Assembly: GCF_004843725.1 (NCBI RefSeq)
Contig: NZ_CP039451.1
Location: forward strand, 1 to 64,000
From: Psychroserpens sp. NJDZ02
Lineage (GTDB): Bacteria > Bacteroidota > Bacteroidia > Flavobacteriales > Flavobacteriaceae
Direction: 5' to 3'
Length of the DNA: 64,000 nt
Made by a program: the position numbers and the translations under genes. Positions within the stretch are counted from its first letter, which is position 1. Each line of letters starts with the position of its first letter. Shown here one piece after another: positions 28,005-36,213 of this stretch. The notes under the pieces were generated by a model. It did not search any database. It was not told where the DNA came from and saw only the letters and a program-made list of their open reading frames with translations.

Positions 28005-29309
28005 ATGAAAACACCTGTAAATATATTTTGGTTTAGACGCGATTTAAGATTAGATGATAATATTGGTTTTTATAATGCCCTACAATCTGAACATCCTGTA
28101 CTTCCTATTTTTATTTTTGATTCCAATATTTTAGACCAACTACCCGAAGACGATGCACGCGTTTCTTTTATATTTGAAACGCTTCAAAAAATGCGTCGTA
28201 CGCTTCAAGATAAACATGATAGTAGTCTTGCTATATTTTACGGCACGCCCGAAAATACTTTTAAGACCTTAGCAGAAAATTATACTATTGCTACCGTATT
28301 TACCAATCACGACTATGAGCCATATGCTACTACACGTGATTCCGGAATTAAAGCACAACTTTTAGAACAAAACATACAACTAAAAACCTTTAAAGATCAA
28401 GTTATCTTTGAAAAAGATGAGGTTGTAAAAAAAGATGGTAAACCGTATATGGTTTACACACCTTATATGCGCCTTTGGAAAGCAACCTTTAAAACGCAAG
28501 AATTAAAAATATACGACACAGCGCCTATACTAAATAACCTAGTATCCGACACCAAATTAACAAACGTTACTTTGACAGACATAGGTTTTGTACCGGCCAC
28601 TCAAAATATAGAAGATTACACGGTTACCCCTGAATTAATTCAAAATTATGAAGCCACTAGAAATTTTCCTGCAAAAGATACAACATCCAAATTAGGCCCC
28701 CATTTACGTTTCGGAACAGTCAGTGTTAGAAAAATGGTAAAAAAGGCTATTGCCGAAAAGAATGAGATTTTCTGGCAAGAGCTAATTTGGCGCGAGTTTT
28801 TTATGCAAATTTTATGGCATTTCCCGCATACTTATAAAGATGCTTTCAAAGCTAAATACGACCGAATTGAATGGCGAAATAACGACGTCGAATTTAAGGC
28901 CTGGTGCGAAGGCAAAACAGGATACCCATTAGTTGATGCTGGTATGCGACAGCTTAATCAAACCGGTTTTATGCATAATCGCATCCGTATGTTAGTGGGC
29001 AGTTTTTTATGTAAGCACTTACTAATTGATTGGCGTTGGGGAGAAGCCTATTTTGCAGAAAAACTACATGATTTTGACCTCTCTAGTAATGTTGGAAATT
29101 GGCAATGGGTTGCCGGTTCTGGTGTTGACGCATCGCCTTACTTCAGAATTTTTAATCCAACAACACAAATTGACAAGTTTGATAAACAACATGACTACAT
29201 AAACCAATGGGTACCAGACTATCAAGAATTAACCTATCCACAGCCCATAGTAGATCATAAAGAAGCCAGAGAACGTTGCCTAAAAGTATACAAAGCAGCC
29301 GTTAGTTAA
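28005..29309 (+). CDS. phrB: Deoxyribodipyrimidine photolyase (CPD class I)
   Basis: Light-driven enzyme that splits cyclobutane pyrimidine dimers with FADH-, using an antenna such as methenyl-tetrahydrofolate. 434 residues. It starts NIFWFRRDLRLDDNIGFY and has KLGPHLRFGTVSVRKMV, WQELIWREFFMQILWHFP, TGYPLVDAGMRQLNQTGFMHNRIRM and DFDLSSNVGNWQWVAGSG, so the FAD-contacting Asn and the Trp chain are intact. It is the last gene of the block; the cassette array begins about 80 bases after its stop. Confidence 0.97.
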   Translation: MKTPVNIFWFRRDLRLDDNIGFYNALQSEHPVLPIFIFDSNILDQLPEDDARVSFIFETLQKMRRTLQDKHDSSLAIFYGTPENTFKTLAENYTIATVFTNHDYEPYATTRDSGIKAQLLEQNIQLKTFKDQVIFEKDEVVKKDGKPYMVYTPYMRLWKATFKTQELKIYDTAPILNNLVSDTKLTNVTLTDIGFVPATQNIEDYTVTPELIQNYEATRNFPAKDTTSKLGPHLRFGTVSVRKMVKKAIAEKNEIFWQELIWREFFMQILWHFPHTYKDAFKAKYDRIEWRNNDVEFKAWCEGKTGYPLVDAGMRQLNQTGFMHNRIRMLVGSFLCKHLLIDWRWGEAYFAEKLHDFDLSSNVGNWQWVAGSGVDASPYFRIFNPTTQIDKFDKQHDYINQWVPDYQELTYPQPIVDHKEARERCLKVYKAAVS

Positions 29310-29388
29310 AAACCAAAATCAGGAACAAAACTTCCTCATATCCCGTAATATTTAGGGGATATTTAGTACTTTAGTCACCATATAACTA

Positions 29389-29781
29389 GTTAGCAACAAG
29401 TGTGTAAATCAGCAAACTAAGTTTTTAAGCCAAAGTTTATTGTCTATTTAAAAAGGGGAATTCAGGTTGGTACGCTCTGAAAAAAATATATTCTTTTACC
29501 ACATGTTTAATCAAAAAAGACAAACATATTAATTCTGAATTTTGGCTTGCCCGAAGTCGATTTTTGCATCGAAAATTTTAGCAAAAAGATCGCTTTTAGC
29601 TTTTTATAAAATAGCTAAACTCTGAGTTTGATTATAACAGAATCTAATCTTTACGGCTGAATATTATGAAAATGGATTTTCCCCGGTTTGTTTTTAAAGA
29701 CAACAACTTAGAAAACCAAAGGACAAAGCTGAATTTTAAAAAAACAGAAAGCTGAATAACGGAATTAAACCAGTTGCTAAC
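29389..29781 (+). other. Cassette 1, without a convincing ORF
   Basis: Bounded by GTTAGCAAC (29389-29397) and its exact reverse complement GTTGCTAAC (29773-29781). The interior is A/T-rich with several short inverted repeats, such as one near 29550-29575. The longest in-frame ATG reading is 29 codons (29666-29755), too short to call. It may be a non-coding or decayed cassette. Confidence 0.55.
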
Positions 29782-29911
29782 ACCGCGCATAATTAATATG
29801 CTTGGTTTTTATTGTCGTGAAATTCTGCCGAATTTCACTAATGGTTAGTTTTTATTTGCTAAATTAGTGGCTTAACGTCGCATACTAATCATGCACAAAC
29901 ACGTTGGCAAC
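29773..29911 (+). repeat. attC-like site 1
   Basis: Left arm AACACCGCGCATAATTAAT pairs with right arm ACTAATCATGCACAAACACG-TT. A central hairpin GTGAAATTC/GAATTTCAC is present. Ends are the core of cassette 1 (GTTGCTAAC) and the start of cassette 2 (GTTGGCAAC). Unoccupied by introns. Confidence 0.7.
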
Positions 29912-30009
29912 AATTAAAACAAATCAGTACAATTAAAGTTTCAGAACTAAAAACATTATTCGAAAGAGTTATTGAAAAACTCGAAACGGAATACGGTACT
30001 GATACAGAA

Positions 30010-30243
30010 ATGGAACTAAAAACTATAATTTACAGATTGATTCCAACCGAAAAGTGGAATAAGTTTGAGAAACCTGAAGATTGGTTTTCTGCATCTGAAA
30101 TTGACCAAGGTGACTTACAAGACGATGTAATGGAATTAAAAAAAATAATTTCTGATAATGAACGTATTGCCACATTTGTAGATTTTGATAGACTTGCAAG
30201 TGTTTTGAGAGAAATAAGCCAAGTTGAAAACCCAATTGAATAG
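30010..30243 (+). CDS. Cassette 2 protein A, unknown function, start uncertain
   Basis: A reading frame of 77 residues from the first ATG. The same frame stays open upstream through 29915 and into the attC-like palindrome without an ATG, and the codons there (STIKVSELKTLFERVIEKLETEYG) look coding, so the real protein is probably about 30 residues longer and uses a non-ATG start, or its 5' end was lost when the cassette formed. Soluble, acidic, with helical ends. I do not recognise a named family. It ends four bases before the next gene. Confidence 0.6.
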   Translation: MELKTIIYRLIPTEKWNKFEKPEDWFSASEIDQGDLQDDVMELKKIISDNERIATFVDFDRLASVLREISQVENPIE

Positions 30244-30247
30244 AGAA

Positions 30248-30745
30248 ATGGGAAATAAACGAAAAGGTCAATTGACAACAGATTCTGAATGGCATAAACA
30301 TTTAAGGAAAATTGGAAAACGATTTTTCTGGAAAGGAGAGCGAAATGCCGAAAAGAAAATGGTTAATGAAAACCTATCAGAAATTAATGATATGACTGAA
30401 ATTCCCTCACTTACTTTTGACGAATTATTTGATCTAATTGAAGAAAATCGTTTTGAAAACCCGACTGACAAAAAAATTGCAGAAAAAATATTTGAAGCAG
30501 AAAGGGATTGGAAAATTACATCTCAGGAATCTTTAAACGATTTTATAATTGTACTTGAAACTGAAACTGGAGGAACTGTGACTAAAACAAGTCTCAAAAA
30601 ACTCTTGAAAAAATATAATCGGAAAGATACTCAGTATGGTTGGGAAGCAGAAAGTGTTTGTTCTTTATTAGAAATTTTTGAACTGACTAAGGAAACTGAT
30701 TTGAGAAATATATTTAGACAATTGGCTGAAGATAAAGTAACATAA
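30248..30745 (+). CDS. Cassette 2 protein B, unknown function
   Basis: Charged soluble protein of 165 residues. ATG 30248 (MGNKRKGQL) is chosen because it lies four bases after the preceding stop; an in-frame upstream start at 30224 overlaps that gene. The first 45 residues are very basic, the rest acidic and helical (EAERDWKITSQESLNDFIIVLE). No domain recognised. It stops five bases before the cassette end core, leaving no room for a terminator. Confidence 0.65.
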   Translation: MGNKRKGQLTTDSEWHKHLRKIGKRFFWKGERNAEKKMVNENLSEINDMTEIPSLTFDELFDLIEENRFENPTDKKIAEKIFEAERDWKITSQESLNDFIIVLETETGGTVTKTSLKKLLKKYNRKDTQYGWEAESVCSLLEIFELTKETDLRNIFRQLAEDKVT

Positions 30746-30750
30746 AAACT

Positions 30751-30886
30751 ATTGCCAACACCGTGTATAATTAATGGCTGGTTCTCGCCTACTTACGAAA
30801 ATCCTCGCGGATTTTCTATTCAGTAATTATTTATTAAATTAGGTGCTTTAACACACCACTAATCATACACAAACACGTTGTATGCA
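30751..30886 (+). repeat. attC-like site 2
   Basis: Left arm AACACCGTGTATAATTAATG and right arm ACTAATCATACACAAACACG-TT; central hairpin GAAAATCCTCGCGGATTTTC. Cores: ATTGCCAAC (end of cassette 2) and GTTGTATGCA (start of cassette 3). Unoccupied. Confidence 0.75.
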
Positions 30887-30901
30887 ATTTAAACAAAAAC
30901 T

Positions 30902-31372
30902 ATGAATACCTTTCTAAATCAAGAAGAAGCGACCTTTTATCATATTACAACAATAGAAAATTGGGAGGGAATTAAAATAAATGGATTCCATTCTACAGAA
31001 GGAAAAATTTTCGTTTCAAGAGTTGGTGAATTACCAATTTTATTAGCAATTGCTTTAGAACAACTACCTGAAATTTATGATACTGAAACTATTGTATTTC
31101 TAAAATTCCCTCAAAAGTTAAATAATTTTACTTCCAAAGAAATAATACAAGATAAACAAGCAGGAGTAGAATGGACTCAACCATTCCAAAACATTATTTT
31201 AAGAAAAAACATACCTATTGAAAATATTGAAATAATGAATATGATAGATATTGGAAATAATGATGAAATAAGAACATCACGAATGACTTGGTTAACACAA
31301 ATAGCTAATTCAGGACAAAATAATTATAAGAATCATTGCATATTACAAAGAGCAAAAGAAATAAAATATTAA
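30902..31372 (+). CDS. Cassette 3 protein A, possibly ADP-ribosyltransferase-like
   Basis: Soluble protein of 156 residues. The start ATFYHITTIENWEGIKINGFHS followed by GKIFVSRVGE resembles the N-terminal core of ADP-ribosyltransferase-like folds (DarT, RES or KptA type), where a His-Tyr or Tyr-His pair binds NAD. The key C-terminal Glu motif is not certain, so this is only a resemblance. It is followed after six bases by a HEPN-like gene in the same cassette; the two may form a unit such as a toxin-antitoxin or defence pair. Confidence 0.55.
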   Translation: MNTFLNQEEATFYHITTIENWEGIKINGFHSTEGKIFVSRVGELPILLAIALEQLPEIYDTETIVFLKFPQKLNNFTSKEIIQDKQAGVEWTQPFQNIILRKNIPIENIEIMNMIDIGNNDEIRTSRMTWLTQIANSGQNNYKNHCILQRAKEIKY

Positions 31373-31378
31373 TAAGTA

Positions 31379-31927
31379 ATGACAGAGGAAACAAAAAAAT
31401 ATATAGAAACTTGGACAACCAAAATTTCATCATACAAAAATGATGATTTAGGCACGTTATTCGACAAATACACAGCTCTGTATACATTATACGATAGGCT
31501 TTACAATGAATCTTTCAAACAAATGAAAGAAAGTAATAATTTGACTAAATCTAGATACTCTGATTTCGAAAAAGCCACTAAATTAGTAGTTGATTTTAAT
31601 TCTGCTACTGATATAGTTTCCAAATTAAAAGAGAATAATAATTTTGAGGATATTAATATAATTGCAGATTTAATTAGAAACGATATTTTTCACATAAATC
31701 TTGCTGACGGAGTTTCAAAAAAAGATATTGACATTGAATTGATGAATAATTTAGAGAATGAGAATCCAACAATTAAAGCTCAAGCTTCTGTTAGTACGAT
31801 TTATAATGTTAGATGCAATATGCAACACGGAGAAAAACACTTTGAAGAGTCACAAAGAATGCTTCTTGAACCATTAATAAGAATATTAGAAACAATTGTG
31901 GAATTACAAAAAGAGAAATTAAAATAA
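31379..31927 (+). CDS. Cassette 3 protein B, HEPN-like all-alpha protein
   Basis: All-helical protein of 182 residues. Near the C-terminus, IYNVRCNMQHGEKHFEESQRM shows an R-x4-H arrangement typical of HEPN domains, which include RNases and their inactive relatives in toxin-antitoxin and defence systems. It lies six bases after the gene for the ART-like protein and shares its cassette. Its function is not established. Confidence 0.55.
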   Translation: MTEETKKYIETWTTKISSYKNDDLGTLFDKYTALYTLYDRLYNESFKQMKESNNLTKSRYSDFEKATKLVVDFNSATDIVSKLKENNNFEDINIIADLIRNDIFHINLADGVSKKDIDIELMNNLENENPTIKAQASVSTIYNVRCNMQHGEKHFEESQRMLLEPLIRILETIVELQKEKLK

Positions 31928-31945
31928 AAACTGCATACAACACCG

Positions 31946-33647
31946 GTAACCGTTGCACAACCCCTTAAAAAAGCATAAAAACAGCTTAAAATCTTTGATT
32001 TTAAGCTGTTTTTAATTTTAATATGCCATACTTTCTCTAAAATGCAAGTGGCTTAAAACATAGTATTCGAAGGCTTATTAGGTGGTTTTTGGTGCTTTTA
32101 ATAAAAGCAAGTAGTCCTGCTATACTTTCTGGTAAGTTTTTCATATATTTTAAATACTTTTTAAGATTATAGGCTGTTGCGGATAGATGCATACATTTAT
32201 TAGCTTGTTTAATCCCAAGGGTATTCACTTTTCCCATGCCTAAAAACTGGGTTAATGTACCAAATACAGGCTCTACCGTGCTTTGTCGTTTTCCTTTCAT
32301 ATAGCTTCCTTTTTTACTGTCAACTCGTGCTATATTCCGTAGGTATTCTGCGCGGTAATACGTTACGGAAAATGACTTTTCTTGTGCCGTTTTGCTTAAA
32401 CAAGCGCTTCGTATTGGGCAATCTATACAAAGTTTTTTTGAACCTCTATAGGCCTTCTTTTTGGTGTTGTTCTTCTTTTCGTAAAACACCTTTTTAAAGG
32501 GAATAATTTTCCCTTGAGGGCAGGTGTAGTGGTCTTCTTTTTCATTATAAATAAATTCATCTGGCCCTCCTTTAAAGGTGCCGTGTGGCGGAATGTAACT
32601 GGTAATATCCTGCTTTTCTAAAAAAGCATAATTCTCGCCACTACTGTAACCAGTATCCGCGAGACAGGTGTCTATGGTAAGACCAGATTGCCATAAGCGT
32701 CGTTTTACACGCAATACAATATCTGGTAAATGCTGACTGTCTTTGCCATCGGCATGATAGGCCTTGATATCACTTATTACATGATGTGCGGCATCTACCG
32801 TGAGTTGACTTGAATAGTTTAGCTTTCTTGCTTTTCCTGGTTTTACACTTATGCGAGCATCGGGATCGGTTGGACTATAATGCGTTTTATTACTCGTATA
32901 ACGTGAGCCTTTATTTCCTGCTCCAGGACGATGGTTTTGATCTTTTGACCATTTTTTGTTTCGGCTTTTTATCGCTTGTAATTCCTGACGGCTTGCTGAT
33001 AATTCTTGTTGCAATTTTGGGGCTTTATTAACTTTGGCTGATCGAAGTGGCACTGCTTTATCTCTATTGCTTATATGTCGTAAGGCGCGTAAATGAGCCT
33101 CTAAATCTTCCTCTGGTACTTTAAGCTCTAAACTATCCATCGAAGCGTTTGCTTTTACAGGTGCGGCGTCGATAACTTGGGTATGACCACTTACCATATG
33201 CATGTCTACGCACATTTTGAAAACATGAGTAAATAGATTTTCAAAAACTGACTCTGGGTACAGTTGATGTGTTCTACTTAACGTAGAATGCCATGGTAAT
33301 TCTTCATCGATATCATAGCCAAGAAAATACAGAATATCCAGTCGAAGACTACAATGTAACACCAATTTTCTATCGCTGGTGATATTCTCTAAATAACCAA
33401 CTAAACAGAATTTGAAAAACACCACGGGATCTAAACTTTTTTGTCCACAGTTTCCGTAATAGATTTTTGTTTGATTCCGTAGAAATTCTAAGTCTAAAAT
33501 TTCTGATAATCGTCTATAAAAATTGTCTTGGGGAACCCGACGACTCAACTGGAAATTGTTGAATAATTTCTCTTGATATATTTTTGTGCCTTGCATTATT
33601 AAATATACGAAATTTCTATATCTTTAACAACACGTTGTGCAACAGGC
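31946..33647 (-). mobile_element. IS1182-family insertion sequence
   Basis: About 1.70 kb. Ends carry inverted GTTGCACAAC (31952-31961 and, reversed, 33634-33643) within imperfect terminal repeats. The flanking ACACCG at 31940-31945 and 33648-33653 looks like a 6-bp target duplication. It sits in the left arm of attC-like site 3. Contains one full-length transposase gene. Confidence 0.82.
32037..33596 (-). CDS. IS1182-family transposase
   Basis: DDE transposase of 519 residues. N-terminal DUF772-type region (DPVVFFKFCLVGYLENITSDR), central DDE domain with TQVIDAAPVKANAS and LTVDAAHHVISDIK, TCLADTGYSSGENYAFLE, the cysteine cluster LCIDCPIRSACLS, and C-terminal STVEPVFGTLTQFLGMGKVN with the presumed catalytic Glu. 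Full length with no frameshift, so the element may be active. Confidence 0.95.
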   Translation of the reverse strand: MQGTKIYQEKLFNNFQLSRRVPQDNFYRRLSEILDLEFLRNQTKIYYGNCGQKSLDPVVFFKFCLVGYLENITSDRKLVLHCSLRLDILYFLGYDIDEELPWHSTLSRTHQLYPESVFENLFTHVFKMCVDMHMVSGHTQVIDAAPVKANASMDSLELKVPEEDLEAHLRALRHISNRDKAVPLRSAKVNKAPKLQQELSASRQELQAIKSRNKKWSKDQNHRPGAGNKGSRYTSNKTHYSPTDPDARISVKPGKARKLNYSSQLTVDAAHHVISDIKAYHADGKDSQHLPDIVLRVKRRLWQSGLTIDTCLADTGYSSGENYAFLEKQDITSYIPPHGTFKGGPDEFIYNEKEDHYTCPQGKIIPFKKVFYEKKNNTKKKAYRGSKKLCIDCPIRSACLSKTAQEKSFSVTYYRAEYLRNIARVDSKKGSYMKGKRQSTVEPVFGTLTQFLGMGKVNTLGIKQANKCMHLSATAYNLKKYLKYMKNLPESIAGLLAFIKSTKNHLISLRILCFKPLAF

Positions 33648-33804
33648 ACACCGTATATAATTTATTGCTGGCTTCTCGCCTACTTACGAAAGTCCTCGCG
33701 GACTTTCTTGGTCGGTAATTATTTACTAAATTAGTTGCTTAAACCACGCAACAAACCATATACGTATTCCAAGGTCAAAACCTAATTATTTAAAGACCTT
33801 TTTA

Positions 33805-34797
33805 CTATGCTGCAAATTTTTGTAATTCGACATAAGGTGTTCCTCTTTTTACCACTGCGAAAGCTCTTGACAAAATCTTATTTCTAACATTATTTAAAGC
33901 TACCAGTTTTGGTTTACCTTCTGCAACTTTTTTCTCGTAATACTGTTTTAATTCTTTATCGCACTGTATTGCGCTAACACTGGCAAGTGTTAAGAGTGTT
34001 TTCATTTTCCGGTCTCCTATCTTATGAATTCTGTTTTTCCGGTAAATACTGGTTCCTGAACTGTGCTCAAAAGGAGCTACACCACAATAACTTGAAAACT
34101 GACGCCAACTATCAAATCGCTTAAAATTGTTCGTGTGGTATAACAATTGACATGATAATATTAGACCAACCCCTTTTAAGGTATTTAAAAGTTGATAATT
34201 CTTTTCCAATAACTCATCACTTCGTATTAGTTTTTTAATACTTTGCTCAAGTGTTGTAATTTGTTTTGTTAGATAATGAATCATCTTTTTGACAATTATA
34301 CAACAATCATCAGTCGATGGACTACTAAGCAAGGTCTGCATTTCTTTAAGACTACTCATCTTACCTGTACGGTCTCGTACTAACTGTTCTCTAAAGGATA
34401 ACAAACGTCCTAACTCTTGAATATCTTGCGCTTTTGGACTACTTAGAGTCAACTCTTCTTTGTAAAGCCATGCATATCTCGCAATCATTGCGGAATCAAG
34501 CTGATCTGTTTTTCCTCTAACAATTCCAGAAGATCGTTTAATGGTCAAAGGACTTTCTTCTACATAATCTATGTTGTTTTCTGATAAATAAACACTAAGA
34601 TTTGTAGAGTAATGACCTGTATTCTCAAAACAGAAAAAACAGAGGTCTTTACCAAGGTGCTTTTCGACCCAAGATAATAGGGCTTTGTAACCTTTTGAAG
34701 TATTGGAAAACACACGGTGAACGCCTCTATTATAAATATGTGCATCAATTGTTAATTTAGATACATCAATACCGATAACATCTACATATTTTTTCAT
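33805..34797 (-). CDS. IS110-family DEDD transposase
   Basis: Transposase of 330 residues with the RuvC-like DEDD domain: VIGIDVSK (first Asp near residue 9), FCFENTGHYS (Glu), and RGKTDQLDSAMIARYA (Asp pair). The C-terminal Tnp20 domain has LNTLKGVGLILSCQLL and FSSYCGVAPFEHSSGTS with the presumed nucleophilic Ser. Intact reading frame. IS110 transposases are guided by a bridge RNA that pairs with target and donor. Confidence 0.95.
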   Translation of the reverse strand: MKKYVDVIGIDVSKLTIDAHIYNRGVHRVFSNTSKGYKALLSWVEKHLGKDLCFFCFENTGHYSTNLSVYLSENNIDYVEESPLTIKRSSGIVRGKTDQLDSAMIARYAWLYKEELTLSSPKAQDIQELGRLLSFREQLVRDRTGKMSSLKEMQTLLSSPSTDDCCIIVKKMIHYLTKQITTLEQSIKKLIRSDELLEKNYQLLNTLKGVGLILSCQLLYHTNNFKRFDSWRQFSSYCGVAPFEHSSGTSIYRKNRIHKIGDRKMKTLLTLASVSAIQCDKELKQYYEKKVAEGKPKLVALNNVRNKILSRAFAVVKRGTPYVELQKFAA

Positions 34798-35024
34798 ATT
34801 TTTAAATATTGTTCCTACTCAAAGAGGAATGATTAATAAATGTTGCTATGACTATCACCTTTATTAGGAAGTGATTCCTGGTATTCCAAATGGTCCTAAA
34901 GCAACCTAAGAAAGACAAGAGGACTTATACGTATAGTGGAACTATTATTCTAAACAACGTTCTAGTTCTCCTCTTGTTTCCTAGTAAAAGTAATAACTAC
35001 TTTTGTAATGAGTATAAAGTAAAG
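34798..35024 (-). ncRNA. Candidate bridge RNA region of the IS110 element
   Basis: Non-coding 227-base stretch between the element end and the transposase start. It contains paired segments, for example AGAGGAGAACTAG with CTAGTTCTCCTCT-like partners near 34960-34980 and AAGAGGACTTAT near 34917-34929. IS110-group elements transcribe a bridge RNA from this position. No structure was computed. Confidence 0.45.
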
Positions 35025-35043
35025 AACAACGTTGCCACCAATT

Positions 35044-36003
35044 ATGAAAAATACAGTATTTATCACATTTGTTAGTCTCTTTTTCATTAATTCAGTCTTT
35101 TCTCAAAACGAATCTATAGAAGCGTTAATTGAAAAAACTAATGAATTGAATCTTGATATGCGAGACTTAACCACTTTTGCGGAGGAAAACATTAAGGATA
35201 AAGAAGAATTAGCCAAATTTTTCTACTATTGGATTGGCTCGAATATTCAATATGATGAAGAGACATTTTTGAAAACTATAAATGGAGAAATAAGTAATGA
35301 AGATTTTTGGAAAAGCCAAGATGAATCTGTTGTTTATAATAACAGAACCGGAGTTTGCGCTGGTTATGCGAATCTATACAAGTGGTTTTTGGAATGGATC
35401 GATATAGAAACTGTTGTTGTATCTGGACATATTCGAGATTTAAGAAATCATTATGTTGAATTAGAAACTGATGATAGTTATAGACACGCTTGGAATGCTA
35501 TTAAATTAAACGATGAATGGATTCTAGTAGATACAACTTGGGGAACTTCTAAAGAAAAAGAAACCTCTGAATTCTATTTCAATATTAAACCCGAATTGTC
35601 AATAATTACGCATTATCCTGAAGATAGTAAATGGCAACTACTAAAAGAGCCTCTGAATCTTGAAGAATTTAATAAATCTCAATTTGTCAAACCATTTTGG
35701 TTTATGATAGGATTCACAGAAACACCAAAATTAATGTCTGACCAAGAATTTTACTATTTCACATTTCAAAATATTCCAGAAAACAAATGGTCAGTTGGTT
35801 TACAATTAAGCTCTGACAACATTAATTTTAATGGAATGAGTGATATTAAATTAATTGAACAAGATGGTCTTATTTATTTTCGATTTAGTAAGGATAAAAT
35901 ACCCAAAACAGCTTTTTTCAAAGTTAACTTAGTGAAATTTGAATATGTTGGAAATGACTATATGAAAACTGAACATAAAGATGTTATTAACTTTAAACTA
36001 TAA
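35044..36003 (+). CDS. Cassette 4: secreted transglutaminase-like protein
   Basis: Protein of 319 residues with a signal peptide ending near VFSQ. The transglutaminase-like core has the Cys in NRTGVCAGYANLYKWF, the His in YRHAWNAIKL and the Asp in WILVDTTWG, in the order of the catalytic triad of cysteine-protease-like transglutaminase domains. The C-terminal 130 residues form an uncharacterised beta-rich region. ATG 35044 is chosen; it lies 13 bases from the cassette's first G. Likely a periplasmic peptidase or cross-linking enzyme. Confidence 0.78.
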   Translation: MKNTVFITFVSLFFINSVFSQNESIEALIEKTNELNLDMRDLTTFAEENIKDKEELAKFFYYWIGSNIQYDEETFLKTINGEISNEDFWKSQDESVVYNNRTGVCAGYANLYKWFLEWIDIETVVVSGHIRDLRNHYVELETDDSYRHAWNAIKLNDEWILVDTTWGTSKEKETSEFYFNIKPELSIITHYPEDSKWQLLKEPLNLEEFNKSQFVKPFWFMIGFTETPKLMSDQEFYYFTFQNIPENKWSVGLQLSSDNINFNGMSDIKLIEQDGLIYFRFSKDKIPKTAFFKVNLVKFEYVGNDYMKTEHKDVINFKL

Positions 36004-36008
36004 GTAAC

Positions 36009-36210
36009 TGGTGGCAACACTGTATAAAAAACATAGGGCGTTTGTGATAAACTAAAAGGTCTGTGCTTATTAATGAAGTCCGCTAAATATAAAATTTGGC
36101 ATTTTAAGAGGAAAGATAAAAGCAAAATATTTATATTTAGCTAAGTAATTAACCGAAACAAAAGTGCTTATTTTATTGCCCTACATTTCTTATACTTAAC
36201 GTTGTGCATA
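36009..36210 (+). repeat. attC-like site 4 (long type)
   Basis: Longer palindrome, about 200 bp. Left arm AACACTGTATAAAAAACATA and right arm CTACATTTCTTATACTTAACGTT are near reverse complements; TTTAGCGGACTT-type internal arms also pair. Cores TGGTGGCAAC and GTTGTGCATA. Unoccupied. Confidence 0.65.
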
Positions 36211-36213
36211 ATT

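Larger units (their letters stand above)
33764..35024 (-). mobile_element. IS110-family insertion sequence in the right arm of attC-like site 3
   Basis: About 1.26 kb between the palindrome piece CAAACCATATAC and its continuation AACAACGTTGCC. It holds one transposase and a non-coding stretch of about 227 bases upstream of it, the arrangement of IS110-group elements that encode a bridge RNA. No terminal inverted repeats are obvious, as usual for the family. End points are estimates, good to within some ten bases. Confidence 0.75.
31932..35040 (+). repeat. attC-like site 3, split by IS1182 and IS110 elements
   Basis: Core TGCATACAAC (31932-31941) and ACACCG (31940-31945) are followed by the IS1182-type element; after it ACACCG recurs and the palindrome continues (CGTATATAATTTATTG, central hairpin GAAAGTCCTCGCGGACTTTC) to about 33763. 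The IS110-type element then interrupts the right arm, which ends AACAAC-GTTGCCACCA at 35025-35040, the start of cassette 4. Removing both elements restores a normal site. Confidence 0.65.

Noticed and set aside
29666..29755. A 29-codon ORF in cassette 1
   Set aside because: Too short and without family resemblance or a convincing start context; noted only because the cassette otherwise has no gene.
31946..33653. An extra cassette bounded by GTTGCACAAC and GTTGTGCAAC
   Set aside because: These complementary ends are the terminal repeats of the IS1182-type element, and the flanking ACACCG copies fit a target duplication; the pair therefore belongs to the IS, not to a cassette.
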